64,000 nucleotides of DNA, taken from the NCBI RefSeq assembly GCF_032586155.1, contig NZ_JAWHTC010000002.1, positions 372,001 through 436,000 on the forward strand, written 5' to 3'. Within the stretch, counting starts at the first letter, position 1, and every line of letters begins with the position of its first letter. Below are positions 1-7,885 of the stretch, piece by piece. The position numbers and the translations under genes were made by a program. The notes beneath the pieces are model-generated. The model searched no databases. It saw only the letters and a program-made list of their open reading frames with translations, and was not told the origin of the DNA. The stretch is from JAWHTC01 sp032586155 (GTDB taxonomy: Bacteria > Pseudomonadota > Alphaproteobacteria > Rhodobacterales > Rhodobacteraceae).

Positions 1-406
1 CGCACATGAGGCCCAGAACCCGCAGCATCGACATCCGGTCCAGCCCCAGCATCAGCGCAATGGGAAAGGCAAACATCGGCACCGCAGCAATCGACACCGA
101 CATGACACCGGACGGCAGGTGCCGCACCGCCTCATAACTTGCCGTATTCGGCAACAAGGTACCGGTCAGCGCGATCAGCACATAAAAAAAAACCTGCCTG
201 CGCCCCAATGGCAGCCCCCGTCGCCGGATTGCCAGCACAACGCCCAGGATCACCGCGATGATCACCATCTGCCAGAAGATCAGCCCGAAATGGCGGTATC
301 CCTGGCTCACCACGATCTTGGACAACGGCTGCGTGATCCCCCAACCCGCGCCGAACAGGCACAGTATCGCGGTCAGCCAGATCCGTTCCTTCAGCCGCGC
401 GCTCAA
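1..406 (-). CDS. EamA/DMT-family transporter, truncated by the window edge
   Basis: Reading the minus strand from a TTG at 406 gives an open frame to the window edge (about 135 codons), starting LSARLKERIWLTAILCLFG. It is rich in hydrophobic stretches (near residues 10-25, 45-60, 75-90 and 105-125) and contains a GAGWGITQPLSK segment and an RHLPSGVMSVSIAAVPMF segment. These are typical of 10-TM drug/metabolite exporters of the EamA family. The TTG start overlaps the TGA of the upstream phosphoesterase gene (TTGA), which suggests translational coupling. The C-terminal half lies outside the window, so the substrate cannot be guessed. A run of nine A on the plus strand (about 183-191) lies inside the gene but does not break the frame. 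Confidence 0.75.
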   Translation of the reverse strand, partial: MSARLKERIWLTAILCLFGAGWGITQPLSKIVVSQGYRHFGLIFWQMVIIAVILGVVLAIRRRGLPLGRRQVFFYVLIALTGTLLPNTASYEAVRHLPSGVMSVSIAAVPMFAFPIALMLGLDRMSMLRVLGLMC

Positions 407-1215
407 GGCCCGGCCTGTTCCAGCCGCCCGCCCTGGCGCACCATCTCGATCCGCGTCGCCTTGCCGGTCCTGTCATCGGTCTCGACATAAACGCCCGAAA
501 GGGTGGCCTCGTCCTTGGCCGGGACAAACCGGGTTTTGCTCATCCCGGTCACGAAACGCCGCATCGGCTCGGCCCGCTCCATCCCGATCACGCTCAGGTA
601 ATCGCCGCACATCCCCGCATCGCTCTGAAACGCCGTGCCCCCGGGCAGGATCTGTGTATCTCCTGTGGGCACATGGGTATGGGTGCCCACAACAAGGCTC
701 GCCTTGCCGTCGCACCAATGGCCCATCGCCATCTTTTCGCTGGTGGCCTCGCAATGCATATCAACAATCGACGCCTGCACCATGCCGCCCAGTGGGTGCG
801 ATTTCAAAACACCCTCGATGGCGCCCCAAGGGTCATCAAAGGCGCGTTTCATGAACACTTGCCCCAACACCTGCGCCACCAGCACCTTGCGTCCGCGCGT
901 CGCCTCGAACACCCGTGCACCCTTGCCCGGTGCGGTCTTGGCATAGTTGACGGGGCGCAGGATACGCGGCTCGCGTTCGATGAACTGCAGCATATCCTTC
1001 TGGTCAAACGCATGATCGCCCAGCGTGATGCAATCGGCGCCTGCCTCCAGGATCAGCTTGGCATGCTCGGCGCTGAGCCCCATGCCGTTGCTGGCATTCT
1101 CGCCATTGACCACAACGAAATCCAACCGCCACTCTTCGCGCAGACGCGGCAGGTTTTCCACGATGGCCCGCCGTCCGGCCCGGCCCATCACATCGCCAAG
1201 GAAAAGTATCTTCAT
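403..1215 (-). CDS. YmdB-family (TIGR00282) metallophosphoesterase
   Basis: This 270-residue protein of the calcineurin-like phosphoesterase fold resembles B. subtilis YmdB, a 2',3'-cyclic nucleotide phosphodiesterase. Metal-site motifs are visible in order: GDVMGR (D8), VNGEN (37-40), LGDHAFD (66-71), MHCEATSEK and GTHTHVPTGD (the two His near the C-terminal third). The second motif is GDH rather than the more usual GNH. Length matches the family, and no signal peptide is present, so it is cytosolic. It is followed by, and overlaps, the truncated EamA gene. The family assignment is firm; the cellular role in alphaproteobacteria is not established. Confidence 0.9.
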   Translation of the reverse strand: MKILFLGDVMGRAGRRAIVENLPRLREEWRLDFVVVNGENASNGMGLSAEHAKLILEAGADCITLGDHAFDQKDMLQFIEREPRILRPVNYAKTAPGKGARVFEATRGRKVLVAQVLGQVFMKRAFDDPWGAIEGVLKSHPLGGMVQASIVDMHCEATSEKMAMGHWCDGKASLVVGTHTHVPTGDTQILPGGTAFQSDAGMCGDYLSVIGMERAEPMRRFVTGMSKTRFVPAKDEATLSGVYVETDDRTGKATRIEMVRQGGRLEQAGP

Positions 1216-1253
1216 GGCCTACCCCTAGGCGCAACATTCGAAGGGGGCAACCC

Positions 1254-1279
1254 CCGTAGGGTGCGTGATTTCACGCACC
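1254..1279. repeat. REP-like palindrome, GTAGGG-flanked
   Basis: GGTGCGTGATTTCACGCACC is a perfect 20-bp palindrome preceded by GTA. The same core, with AAATCA in place of TGATTT around the centre and CCTACG on the other side, recurs at 26085-26112. It sits between the LysR gene and the phosphoesterase gene. Confidence 0.7.
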
Positions 1280-1284
1280 ACGCC

Positions 1285-2163
1285 TTACGTCCCGGCCCAG
1301 TCGAACCCCAGCAGGATATCCCAAAGCTCCCCTGCGAATTTCGGAAAGGCCGTGCCCTCGCGCAGCAACAGGCTGACATGCCTCCTCTCCTGCACCCCCG
1401 CCACCGGGCGAAACACCAGGTCCTCGCGTTCGGCCTGCACCACCGACTGCGGCAACACCGTCACCCATTTCCCGGTCCGCACCATCGCCAACAACGACGT
1501 GGTGTTGTGCAATACCACCTTTGAGCCGGCAATCGCCTGCTGGAACGCCCCATCTCCGATCGAGTTGATCAGGTTGTTGCGGATGAACCCCGCCCCGGCG
1601 ACCTGATCAATCGTCGGCTCTGGCTCCTGCCGGGCAAGACGGTGATCCGGCGCACAGATCACGCCATAGCGATCCCGGAACAGCCCGACCTGCCGGATAC
1701 CGTTCAGCGTATGCTGCCCCGACACGACGCCGATATCGGCCTGCCCGCGCATCAGCGCGTCGATCACCTGCTCGGTATCGGTATCGCGCAGCTCGACGCT
1801 CAATCCCGGATGCCGACTTGTCAACTCCCCGATGGCAAAGGGAAACACTCTTGCCGCCACGGAAGGGATCGACGCCACCCGGATCAGCCCCTCGGGCGAG
1901 CGGGCGCAGGTCTCGATGGCCGCAAGCGTATAATCGAACTGGCGCAGCTCGGTCTGCGCCAGTTCGAACACCTGCTCTCCCAACCGGGTCAGCCGGTTTT
2001 TTCGGTCACTTTCAAACAACCGCCAGACAAGGTGTTCCTCAAGCTGTTTCAACGTCATCGACACCGCCGACGGGGTCCGCCCCAGACGCGCGGCGGCCTC
2101 GGACAGGTTGCCGCTCTGGGCCACGGTTACGAAGGTGCGCAGCATTTCGATCTTGATCGCCAC
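1285..2163 (-). CDS. LysR-family transcriptional regulator
   Basis: This 292-residue LysR regulator has an N-terminal winged HTH (about residues 3-60, with SGNLSEAAARLGRTPSAVSM) and a C-terminal type 2 periplasmic-binding-like effector domain (about 90-290). It is transcribed divergently from the aldehyde dehydrogenase operon, and the 95-bp gap holds a TTGAA-N6-TTCAA inverted repeat. The usual LysR logic makes it the likely activator of the 2259-7001 operon. The effector is unknown. Confidence 0.9.
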   Translation of the reverse strand: MAIKIEMLRTFVTVAQSGNLSEAAARLGRTPSAVSMTLKQLEEHLVWRLFESDRKNRLTRLGEQVFELAQTELRQFDYTLAAIETCARSPEGLIRVASIPSVAARVFPFAIGELTSRHPGLSVELRDTDTEQVIDALMRGQADIGVVSGQHTLNGIRQVGLFRDRYGVICAPDHRLARQEPEPTIDQVAGAGFIRNNLINSIGDGAFQQAIAGSKVVLHNTTSLLAMVRTGKWVTVLPQSVVQAEREDLVFRPVAGVQERRHVSLLLREGTAFPKFAGELWDILLGFDWAGT

Positions 2164-2176
2164 AGTTTCAACTTTC

Positions 2177-2192
2177 TTGAAATTTCATTCAA
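2177..2192. promoter_or_regulatory. candidate LysR box
   Basis: TTGAAATTTCATTCAA is an inverted repeat (TTGAA/TTCAA, 6-bp spacer) 14 bp upstream of the LysR start codon and 66 bp upstream of the aldehyde dehydrogenase start. It fits the T-N11-A style dyads bound by LysR proteins. Function is inferred from position and symmetry only. Confidence 0.5.
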
Positions 2193-2258
2193 TCATTTTA
2201 GTTTGACTGACATTGCCCTGTCCAGCCATCCTGCCGCCAAACTTCCAAATGGAATCGA

Positions 2259-3713
2259 ATGATGTCTGACACAAAACTCAACTTCGTGGCTGGTGAATGG
2301 GTCTCGGGTGACTCCGAGATCGAAAATCGTAACCCTTCGGACCTCTCCGACCTTGTCGGCATGTTCGCCCAGGCGAGCAGCGATCAGCTCGACGCGACGC
2401 TTGACCAGGCCCATCAGGCCCAGCGCGAATGGGCCGCCTACGGGATGGAGCGCAAGCAGGCGGTGCTGATGAACATCGGCAACGAGCTGATGGCCCGGGC
2501 CGAGGAACTTGGCACCCTTCTGGCCCGCGAAGAGGGCAAACCCTTTGCCGAAGGCAAGGGCGAGGTTTATCGCGCCGGTCAGTTCTTTACCTACTACGCC
2601 GCCGAATGCCTGCGCCAACTGGGCGAAAACGCCGACAGCGTCCGTGACGGCGTTGAAATCGACGTGCGCCGCGAAGCAGTGGGCGTTGTTGCCGTGATCA
2701 GCCCGTGGAACTTTCCCACCGCCACCGCCTCGTGGAAAATCGCCCCGGCGCTTTGCTATGGCAACGCGGTGGTGTGGAAACCCGCCAACATCACCCCCGC
2801 CTCGGCCGTTGCCCTGACCGAGATCATCTCGCGCCAAGACATTCCCAAGGGCCTGTTCAGCCTCGTCATGGGCTCGGGCCGCGCTATCGGCCAGCGCCTG
2901 GTCGAAAGCCCGAAAGTGAACGCCATCTCCTTCACCGGCTCGGTTCCCGTCGGCAAAGGCATCGCCGCCGCCGCGATCCAGAACCTGACCAAGGTGCAGA
3001 TGGAAATGGGGTCGAAAAACGCCCTCGCCGTGATGGACGACGCCGATCTCGATCTTGCCGTCACCCTTGCCCTTGGCGGCGCTTTTGGCGGGACCGGGCA
3101 GAAATGCACCGCCTCTTCGCGCCTTGTCGTGCACGAGGCCATCCATGATGCCTTTGCCGAGAAACTGGTCGCAGGCGCCAAGGCGATGAAGGTCGGCCAC
3201 GCCCTGGCCGAGGGCACCCAGATGGGCCCGGTTGTCAGCCAGCAACAGCTTGACGAAAACCTTGCCTATGTCGATCTGGGTCGCTCCGAAGGCGCTGAAC
3301 TGGCCTGCGGCGGCGAACGTCTGACCATGGAAACCGAAGGCTTCTACATGTCACCCGGTGTCTTCCTGAACACCACCAATGACATGCGCATCAACCGCGA
3401 GGAAATGTTCGCGCCCCTGACCAGCGTGATCAAGGTGGGCAGCTATGACGAGGCCTTAAGCGTCGTCAACGACACCAATTTCGGGCTGACCTCGGGCATC
3501 GTCACCCAGAGCCTTGCCCGCGCCACCCATTTCCGCCGCAACGCCCGGACCGGCGTTGTCACCGTCAACCTTCCCACCGCCGGCACCGATTATCACGTGC
3601 CCTTCGGCGGGCGCGGTGACAGCTCTTATGGCCCGCGCGAGCAAGGCAAGAACGCAGCCGAGTTCTACACCACGGTCAAAACCGCCTATATCAGCGCCGG
3701 GAGCCCGGTCTGA
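2259..3713 (+). CDS. NAD(P)-dependent aldehyde dehydrogenase
   Basis: This 484-residue protein is full length for the ALDH superfamily. Visible catalytic features are the oxyanion Asn in PWNF (N151), the cofactor Lys in WKPA (K174), the FTGS loop (225-228), the general base in MEMGSK (E249) and the nucleophile in GQKCTASS (C283). It should oxidise an aldehyde to a carboxylate in the cytosol. The closest textbook relatives by motif are alpha-ketoglutaric semialdehyde and succinic semialdehyde dehydrogenases, but the substrate cannot be read from sequence. Two in-frame ATGs (2259 and 2262) are possible starts. It is the first gene of a four-gene operon; its TGA overlaps the ATG of the M19 gene. 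Confidence 0.92.
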   Translation: MMSDTKLNFVAGEWVSGDSEIENRNPSDLSDLVGMFAQASSDQLDATLDQAHQAQREWAAYGMERKQAVLMNIGNELMARAEELGTLLAREEGKPFAEGKGEVYRAGQFFTYYAAECLRQLGENADSVRDGVEIDVRREAVGVVAVISPWNFPTATASWKIAPALCYGNAVVWKPANITPASAVALTEIISRQDIPKGLFSLVMGSGRAIGQRLVESPKVNAISFTGSVPVGKGIAAAAIQNLTKVQMEMGSKNALAVMDDADLDLAVTLALGGAFGGTGQKCTASSRLVVHEAIHDAFAEKLVAGAKAMKVGHALAEGTQMGPVVSQQQLDENLAYVDLGRSEGAELACGGERLTMETEGFYMSPGVFLNTTNDMRINREEMFAPLTSVIKVGSYDEALSVVNDTNFGLTSGIVTQSLARATHFRRNARTGVVTVNLPTAGTDYHVPFGGRGDSSYGPREQGKNAAEFYTTVKTAYISAGSPV

Positions 3714-4699
3714 TGCGTCCCGCACCCAGAATAGACGGGCTGCAATACGCCAACTGGTCGGAAAAGATCTTTCGCCAGATGCGCGAGGGGGGCGTGGACG
3801 CGGTCCATGTCACAATCGCCTATCACGAGAATTTCCGCGAAACGGTGCTGAACTTCGAGCAGTGGAACCGCTGGTTCGAACAATACCCCGACCTGATCAT
3901 GAAGGGCCTGACCGCCGCCGATATCGACACCGCCCGCGAAACCGGGCGCACCGCGATTTTCTTCGGTTTCCAGAACCCTTCGCCCATCGAGGACGATATC
4001 GGCCTTGTCGAAATCCTCCACACCCTCGGCGCGCGGTTCATGCAGCTCACCTATAACAACCAGTCGCTCCTCGCGACCGGCTGTTACGAAGATTACGACG
4101 CCGGTCTGACCCGCATGGGCAAACAGGTCATCCGTGAAATGAACCGCGTTGGCCTTGTTGTCGACATGTCCCATTCCGGTGACCGCTCGACTATCGACGC
4201 CGCCGATCACTCCGAACGACCCATCGCCATCACCCATGCCAACCCGCATGAATGGCAACCGGCCCTGCGCAACAAGCGCAACGAGGTCATCCGTGCCGTG
4301 ACCTCGAATGGCGGCATGTTCGGCTTTTCGCTCTACCCCCACCACCTCAAGGGCAAGACCGACTGCACCCTCGAAAGCTTCTGCGAGATGATCGCGCGCA
4401 CCGCTGAAAAGTTCGGCGCCGAGCATCTCGGCATCGGCACCGACCTCTGCCAGGATCAACCCGACAGCATCGTCGAATGGATGCGCGTCGGTCGCTGGAC
4501 CAAAGAAATCGACTATGGCGAAGGCTCGGCATCGGCCCCGGGCTTCCCACCAATGCCCAACTGGTTCCAGGACAATCGCCACTTCGGCAATATCGAGGAC
4601 GGCCTGCGCAATACCGGCATGGACAGTTACGAAATCGCCGGAATCATGGGCGGCAACTGGCACCGCTTTTTCGCCGAAAACTTCGGCCCCAAGGAGTAG
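3713..4699 (+). CDS. M19 (renal dipeptidase) family protein with altered metal site
   Basis: This 328-residue protein aligns with membrane dipeptidases of family M19. Aligned to human DPEP1, the second-metal His ligands (MSHS H154, ITHA H175), the Arg (R186 in LRNKR) and an Asp (IGTD D244) are kept. The first-metal HxD has become LQY (residues 10-12 in IDGLQYANW), the bridging Glu is Gln (Q87 in FGFQN) and the substrate His is Tyr (Y114 in QLTYNN). A classical di-zinc dipeptidase is therefore unlikely; a mono-metal hydrolase or other hydrolytic role is possible. There is no signal peptide. It overlaps the ALDH stop by one base (TGATG) and is followed 5 bp later by the 559-residue gene. Confidence 0.88.
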   Translation: MRPAPRIDGLQYANWSEKIFRQMREGGVDAVHVTIAYHENFRETVLNFEQWNRWFEQYPDLIMKGLTAADIDTARETGRTAIFFGFQNPSPIEDDIGLVEILHTLGARFMQLTYNNQSLLATGCYEDYDAGLTRMGKQVIREMNRVGLVVDMSHSGDRSTIDAADHSERPIAITHANPHEWQPALRNKRNEVIRAVTSNGGMFGFSLYPHHLKGKTDCTLESFCEMIARTAEKFGAEHLGIGTDLCQDQPDSIVEWMRVGRWTKEIDYGEGSASAPGFPPMPNWFQDNRHFGNIEDGLRNTGMDSYEIAGIMGGNWHRFFAENFGPKE

Positions 4700-4704
4700 G
4701 AAAA

Positions 4705-6384
4705 ATGAGCGAAACCACCGCCCTGCGCCCCGCCTTGACCGCCATGCGCCTGTCACGTCTGGGGTCTATGCATCAATGCCGGCTCAGCTTCATGCGTCAA
4801 TTGACCCGACGCATGGCACAGGAAAACTGGAGCTTCGCGCGCCCAGTGTTTGACATTGATGCCAAGGGCGTTGGTCGCGCGGTCTATACTGCCCAAGGCC
4901 CCGACCATACCTATTCGCTCGTCGCCTTCGCCCATGACCTGCCACCGGAAATGCGCTCGGACCGGGTGATTGCCACCGCGTGGGACGCCACCTTCACGCT
5001 CTTTGACGGCGTACCCACCACCGCCGATCTTGACCGGCTAGAGAAGAACGTACCTTTCCAGGAGGCCGGTCGCGTCACCGACAGAGAACTCTCCGTGTCG
5101 CGTGCCAACCGATCGGTGCGGCTTTGGGCGCATGTGATGGACGCCCTTGCCTCGGGTCAGCAACCCGACCGGGACGAGGTTGAAAAGGTCGGCTACCTGA
5201 TGCGGACCACCGCCGTCTACGGCTCGGGCAAGCTCGGCGCTGCGGATCGCGAGAAAACCGCCCACCGTGCCGACGTGCAGGCCCCGTTCCAAATCGAAAT
5301 GCTCTCGGTTTTCCTCACCCGCGCCTTCGTGCGCGATCTGGTCGAGGAAATGGCCCGCGCCAAGGGTGGCGCCAAGGCCATCCGGCTCGATCCCGCCATC
5401 GCCTCGCGCCTTGGCATCGGCAATTCCACCGGCCTTGGCCTTGCCCCCTTCATCGTCAACCACCCGGTGCTGTTCAACAACTGGATCGAAGCGCGCGAAA
5501 CCGCCATCGCGCGGGTTTGCGCCCTGCCCACGGCCAGCGCCGATGAGATCGCGCAATTCAAAGCGCTGTTCGACTGCCAGAAGATTTCCTTTGCCGGCTG
5601 GCACTCGGAACACCCGATCCAGATCGAGAAGCTGGCCAGCTTGCACGGCGACCTGTCCAAGATCGACGCCTACCTGTCCGATCCGGGTCTCACCGGCGCC
5701 GCACCATGGCAAGCCTTGATGGACTGGGCCTCTGCAAACCTTGGCGAAGAAGCCCAGGAAATGCTCGCCTCTCTCATCCTCGAACCCTATGGCCACTTGG
5801 TCGACGACCTTGGGCCGACGATGGCCGATAACACGCCCGAGGCCTTCACTATCGACGGCAGCATTAGCATCGGTGACACCGCGGCACAGATCGAAAACAG
5901 CTTCGGCTGGGCCTTTGATCTCGACTGGGACGCAAAGGGCAACATCGCTCGCGCCTGGTATGTCTCGGAAGAAAAACTCGAACCCCGTCTCGGCGAACGG
6001 TTCAACGAACCCATCGCAGAATATGAGCAACCACTGGCCCCGGCCCGCGACGCCACTCGCGCGTATCAGGCCCTCAAAACCTGGGATGCTGACAAACCGA
6101 TTGCCGCGTTCCTTCTGCGCCACCCGGAACACCGCCACACTGTCCGCCGCGCCCAGATCGCCGCCCGCTTCCCCTACAGCGAAATTCACGACAACACGAT
6201 CGCGGCGGACATGCTGCCCATCGACATGCTGCGCGTGAAACTGGCTTTCTTCGGGGCCACCCATTTCGATCCGCGCTCGGACCGCTGGGTGCGCATCTGC
6301 ATGTACCAGGACACGCCCTATCCCGAAGATTTGTCGCCCGAGAACGCCGATTTCTGGACCTACCCCACGGAGGTATCGTCATGA
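4705..6384 (+). CDS. conserved protein of unknown function (559 aa)
   Basis: The start was chosen at the ATG of MSETTALRP, with AAGGAG just upstream overlapping the M19 stop. The frame is open farther upstream, but only as a shadow of the M19 gene. I recognise no named domain. Visible features are a soluble composition, a Met/Arg-rich N-terminus (RLSRLGSMHQCRLSF), a glycine-rich MRTTAVYGSGKLGAADRE near residue 165, GNSTGLGLAPFIVNHPVLFNN near 245, and an acidic C-terminus ending in ENADFWTYPTEVSS. There is no signal peptide or membrane segment. It overlaps the DUF3726 gene by 4 bp (ATGA), so the two are probably co-translated and may form a complex. It is probably an enzyme or enzyme subunit of the same pathway. 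Confidence 0.85.
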   Translation: MSETTALRPALTAMRLSRLGSMHQCRLSFMRQLTRRMAQENWSFARPVFDIDAKGVGRAVYTAQGPDHTYSLVAFAHDLPPEMRSDRVIATAWDATFTLFDGVPTTADLDRLEKNVPFQEAGRVTDRELSVSRANRSVRLWAHVMDALASGQQPDRDEVEKVGYLMRTTAVYGSGKLGAADREKTAHRADVQAPFQIEMLSVFLTRAFVRDLVEEMARAKGGAKAIRLDPAIASRLGIGNSTGLGLAPFIVNHPVLFNNWIEARETAIARVCALPTASADEIAQFKALFDCQKISFAGWHSEHPIQIEKLASLHGDLSKIDAYLSDPGLTGAAPWQALMDWASANLGEEAQEMLASLILEPYGHLVDDLGPTMADNTPEAFTIDGSISIGDTAAQIENSFGWAFDLDWDAKGNIARAWYVSEEKLEPRLGERFNEPIAEYEQPLAPARDATRAYQALKTWDADKPIAAFLLRHPEHRHTVRRAQIAARFPYSEIHDNTIAADMLPIDMLRVKLAFFGATHFDPRSDRWVRICMYQDTPYPEDLSPENADFWTYPTEVSS

Positions 6385-7001
6385 GCTTTGCCCTGAACGA
6401 AGTCGAAGTCACCGCCAAAAAAGCAACCCGTGGTGCCGGTTACGACTGGGGCCTCGCCGAAGAGGCCGGCAAGGCCACCCGCTGGCTCTGCATCCAGGGT
6501 CTTGACGGCCCGACCCTTCTTGCTTCGCTACTGGCCGCTGGCTACGCTGGGGAATTGTCCAACCACCGTCCGAAAACTCTGGCCGCACCCTGGAATGGCG
6601 CTGAATCCCTCTGCCCGCTGATTACCGGCTCGGCCCTGTCGGATTGTGCGGCCACCCTCCCCGGCGAGATCGGCGCCACCACGGCCCCGGCGATCCTGTT
6701 GCCGTTCGTGGCCTCGGCGGCTCGGCAAACCGGCAAACCGCTGCAACTCTCTGGCTCAGGCTTCAGCGCCTGGACAGATGGCGATGCCCTATCCGTGCAA
6801 GGTAGCATTCCAGCGGAAGTAGAAAGGCTCACGCTGGAACACGCCGGGGAAACCGCCCTGGGAAACCCGGAGCTAACCCGCTCCACTCCCGATGCGGCAG
6901 CCTGGGACACACTCAACCAGTTCGCCCATCGCATATATGCACCCGCCACCGAGGAATCCCGCCTCCTGGGCGCCGGCGCCGGCCTGACCGACAACGACTG
7001 A
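6381..7001 (+). CDS. DUF3726 domain-containing protein
   Basis: This 206-residue protein carries the DUF3726 signature at its N-terminus: LNEVEVTAKKATRGAGYDWG, then LAEEAGKATRWL. It ends in YAPATEESRLLGAGAGLTDND. The function of the family is unknown. The protein is soluble with no signal peptide. Its start overlaps the stop of the 559-residue gene (ATGA), and it closes the operon, facing the convergent boxR gene 27 bp away. The strict linkage suggests a partner subunit of the 559-residue protein (inference). Confidence 0.85.
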   Translation: MSFALNEVEVTAKKATRGAGYDWGLAEEAGKATRWLCIQGLDGPTLLASLLAAGYAGELSNHRPKTLAAPWNGAESLCPLITGSALSDCAATLPGEIGATTAPAILLPFVASAARQTGKPLQLSGSGFSAWTDGDALSVQGSIPAEVERLTLEHAGETALGNPELTRSTPDAAAWDTLNQFAHRIYAPATEESRLLGAGAGLTDND

Positions 7002-7028
7002 CAGACAATCGGCGCGCGCCAAGCGCCG

Positions 7029-7847
7029 TCAGACAAACCCCTTGTCACGGATCACCCGGGTCAGGTTTTCTGCCGATTGCGCAACGCCCTGTCCGGACGT
7101 GTCCAGCACCGCATGCGCCCGGCTATAAAGCGCCTCGCGGCTCTTGAGGATCGCGCGTAGCTGCTGCATCGCCTGTGGGTTCCCGGCCATGGGTCGCAAA
7201 TCCCCCTGCGCCTGCACACGACGCATGTGCTCTTCCGGCCGGGCCTTTATCCACACGGTATGAAACTGGCTCAGCATACGCTCGTATGTCGCCGGTTCCG
7301 ACACGATCCCTCCGGCCACCGCCAGAACGACCGTGTCCCGCCCGGCAATCACCCGCTCCAGCGCCTGCGCTTCAAGATCTCGATACCCTTCCGGCCCATA
7401 TAGCGCCATCAACTCGGTCACTGGCATGCCCGCATGTTCTTCGATCTCGCGATTGAGCTCCAGGAATGGCAGCCCCAGCACCTCGCCAACCGCTACGCCA
7501 AGCGTCGACTTCCCGGCCCCGCGCAATCCGACGAGACATATCCTTCCGGCGCGCGAAGCATCTTCCGACCATGGGTCACCCTCACCCACCAACCGCTCTA
7601 GCGGCACATCCAGAACCAATGCCACCTGCGCCAGTCGCCCGATCGAGATATTCCCTTCGCCCGCCTCCAGCTGCGCCAGGTATCGCATAGACACACCGGA
7701 TCGCTCCGACACCACCCGGCGTGGCAACCCCTTGAGCTGCCTCGCCTTGCGCACCCGCGCGCCAACACGGGCCAGCAACTCGGCAACCATCGCCTCACCG
7801 TCAGCCTTGCCAATGTCCGCGATTTCACTCAATTCAACATTCCCCAT
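7029..7847 (-). CDS. boxR: BoxR-type regulator (XRE HTH fused to shikimate kinase-like domain)
   Basis: With the ATG at 7847 (MGNVELSEI) the protein is 272 residues. It has a Cro/XRE helix-turn-helix (about 25-90, RVVSERSGVSMRYLAQLE), a short linker and a shikimate kinase-like P-loop domain with Walker A GLRGAGKST (107-115). This fusion is the hallmark of the BzdR/BoxR regulators of benzoate degradation, in which the kinase-like domain senses benzoyl-CoA and binding represses the operon until inducer is present. It lies downstream of boxA on the same strand. A longer GTG start at 7946 would overlap boxA and is less likely. A matching TGCA-N6-TGCA site lies upstream of boxC. Confidence 0.88.
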   Translation of the reverse strand: MGNVELSEIADIGKADGEAMVAELLARVGARVRKARQLKGLPRRVVSERSGVSMRYLAQLEAGEGNISIGRLAQVALVLDVPLERLVGEGDPWSEDASRAGRICLVGLRGAGKSTLGVAVGEVLGLPFLELNREIEEHAGMPVTELMALYGPEGYRDLEAQALERVIAGRDTVVLAVAGGIVSEPATYERMLSQFHTVWIKARPEEHMRRVQAQGDLRPMAGNPQAMQQLRAILKSREALYSRAHAVLDTSGQGVAQSAENLTRVIRDKGFV

Positions 7848-7885
7848 ACGCCGCAGTAGGATGGGCGACCGCCCACCACCCGCGC

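Noticed and set aside
183..191. Run of nine A inside the EamA gene as a frameshift site
   Set aside because: Reading straight through keeps an intact hydrophobic transporter frame, so nothing is disrupted.
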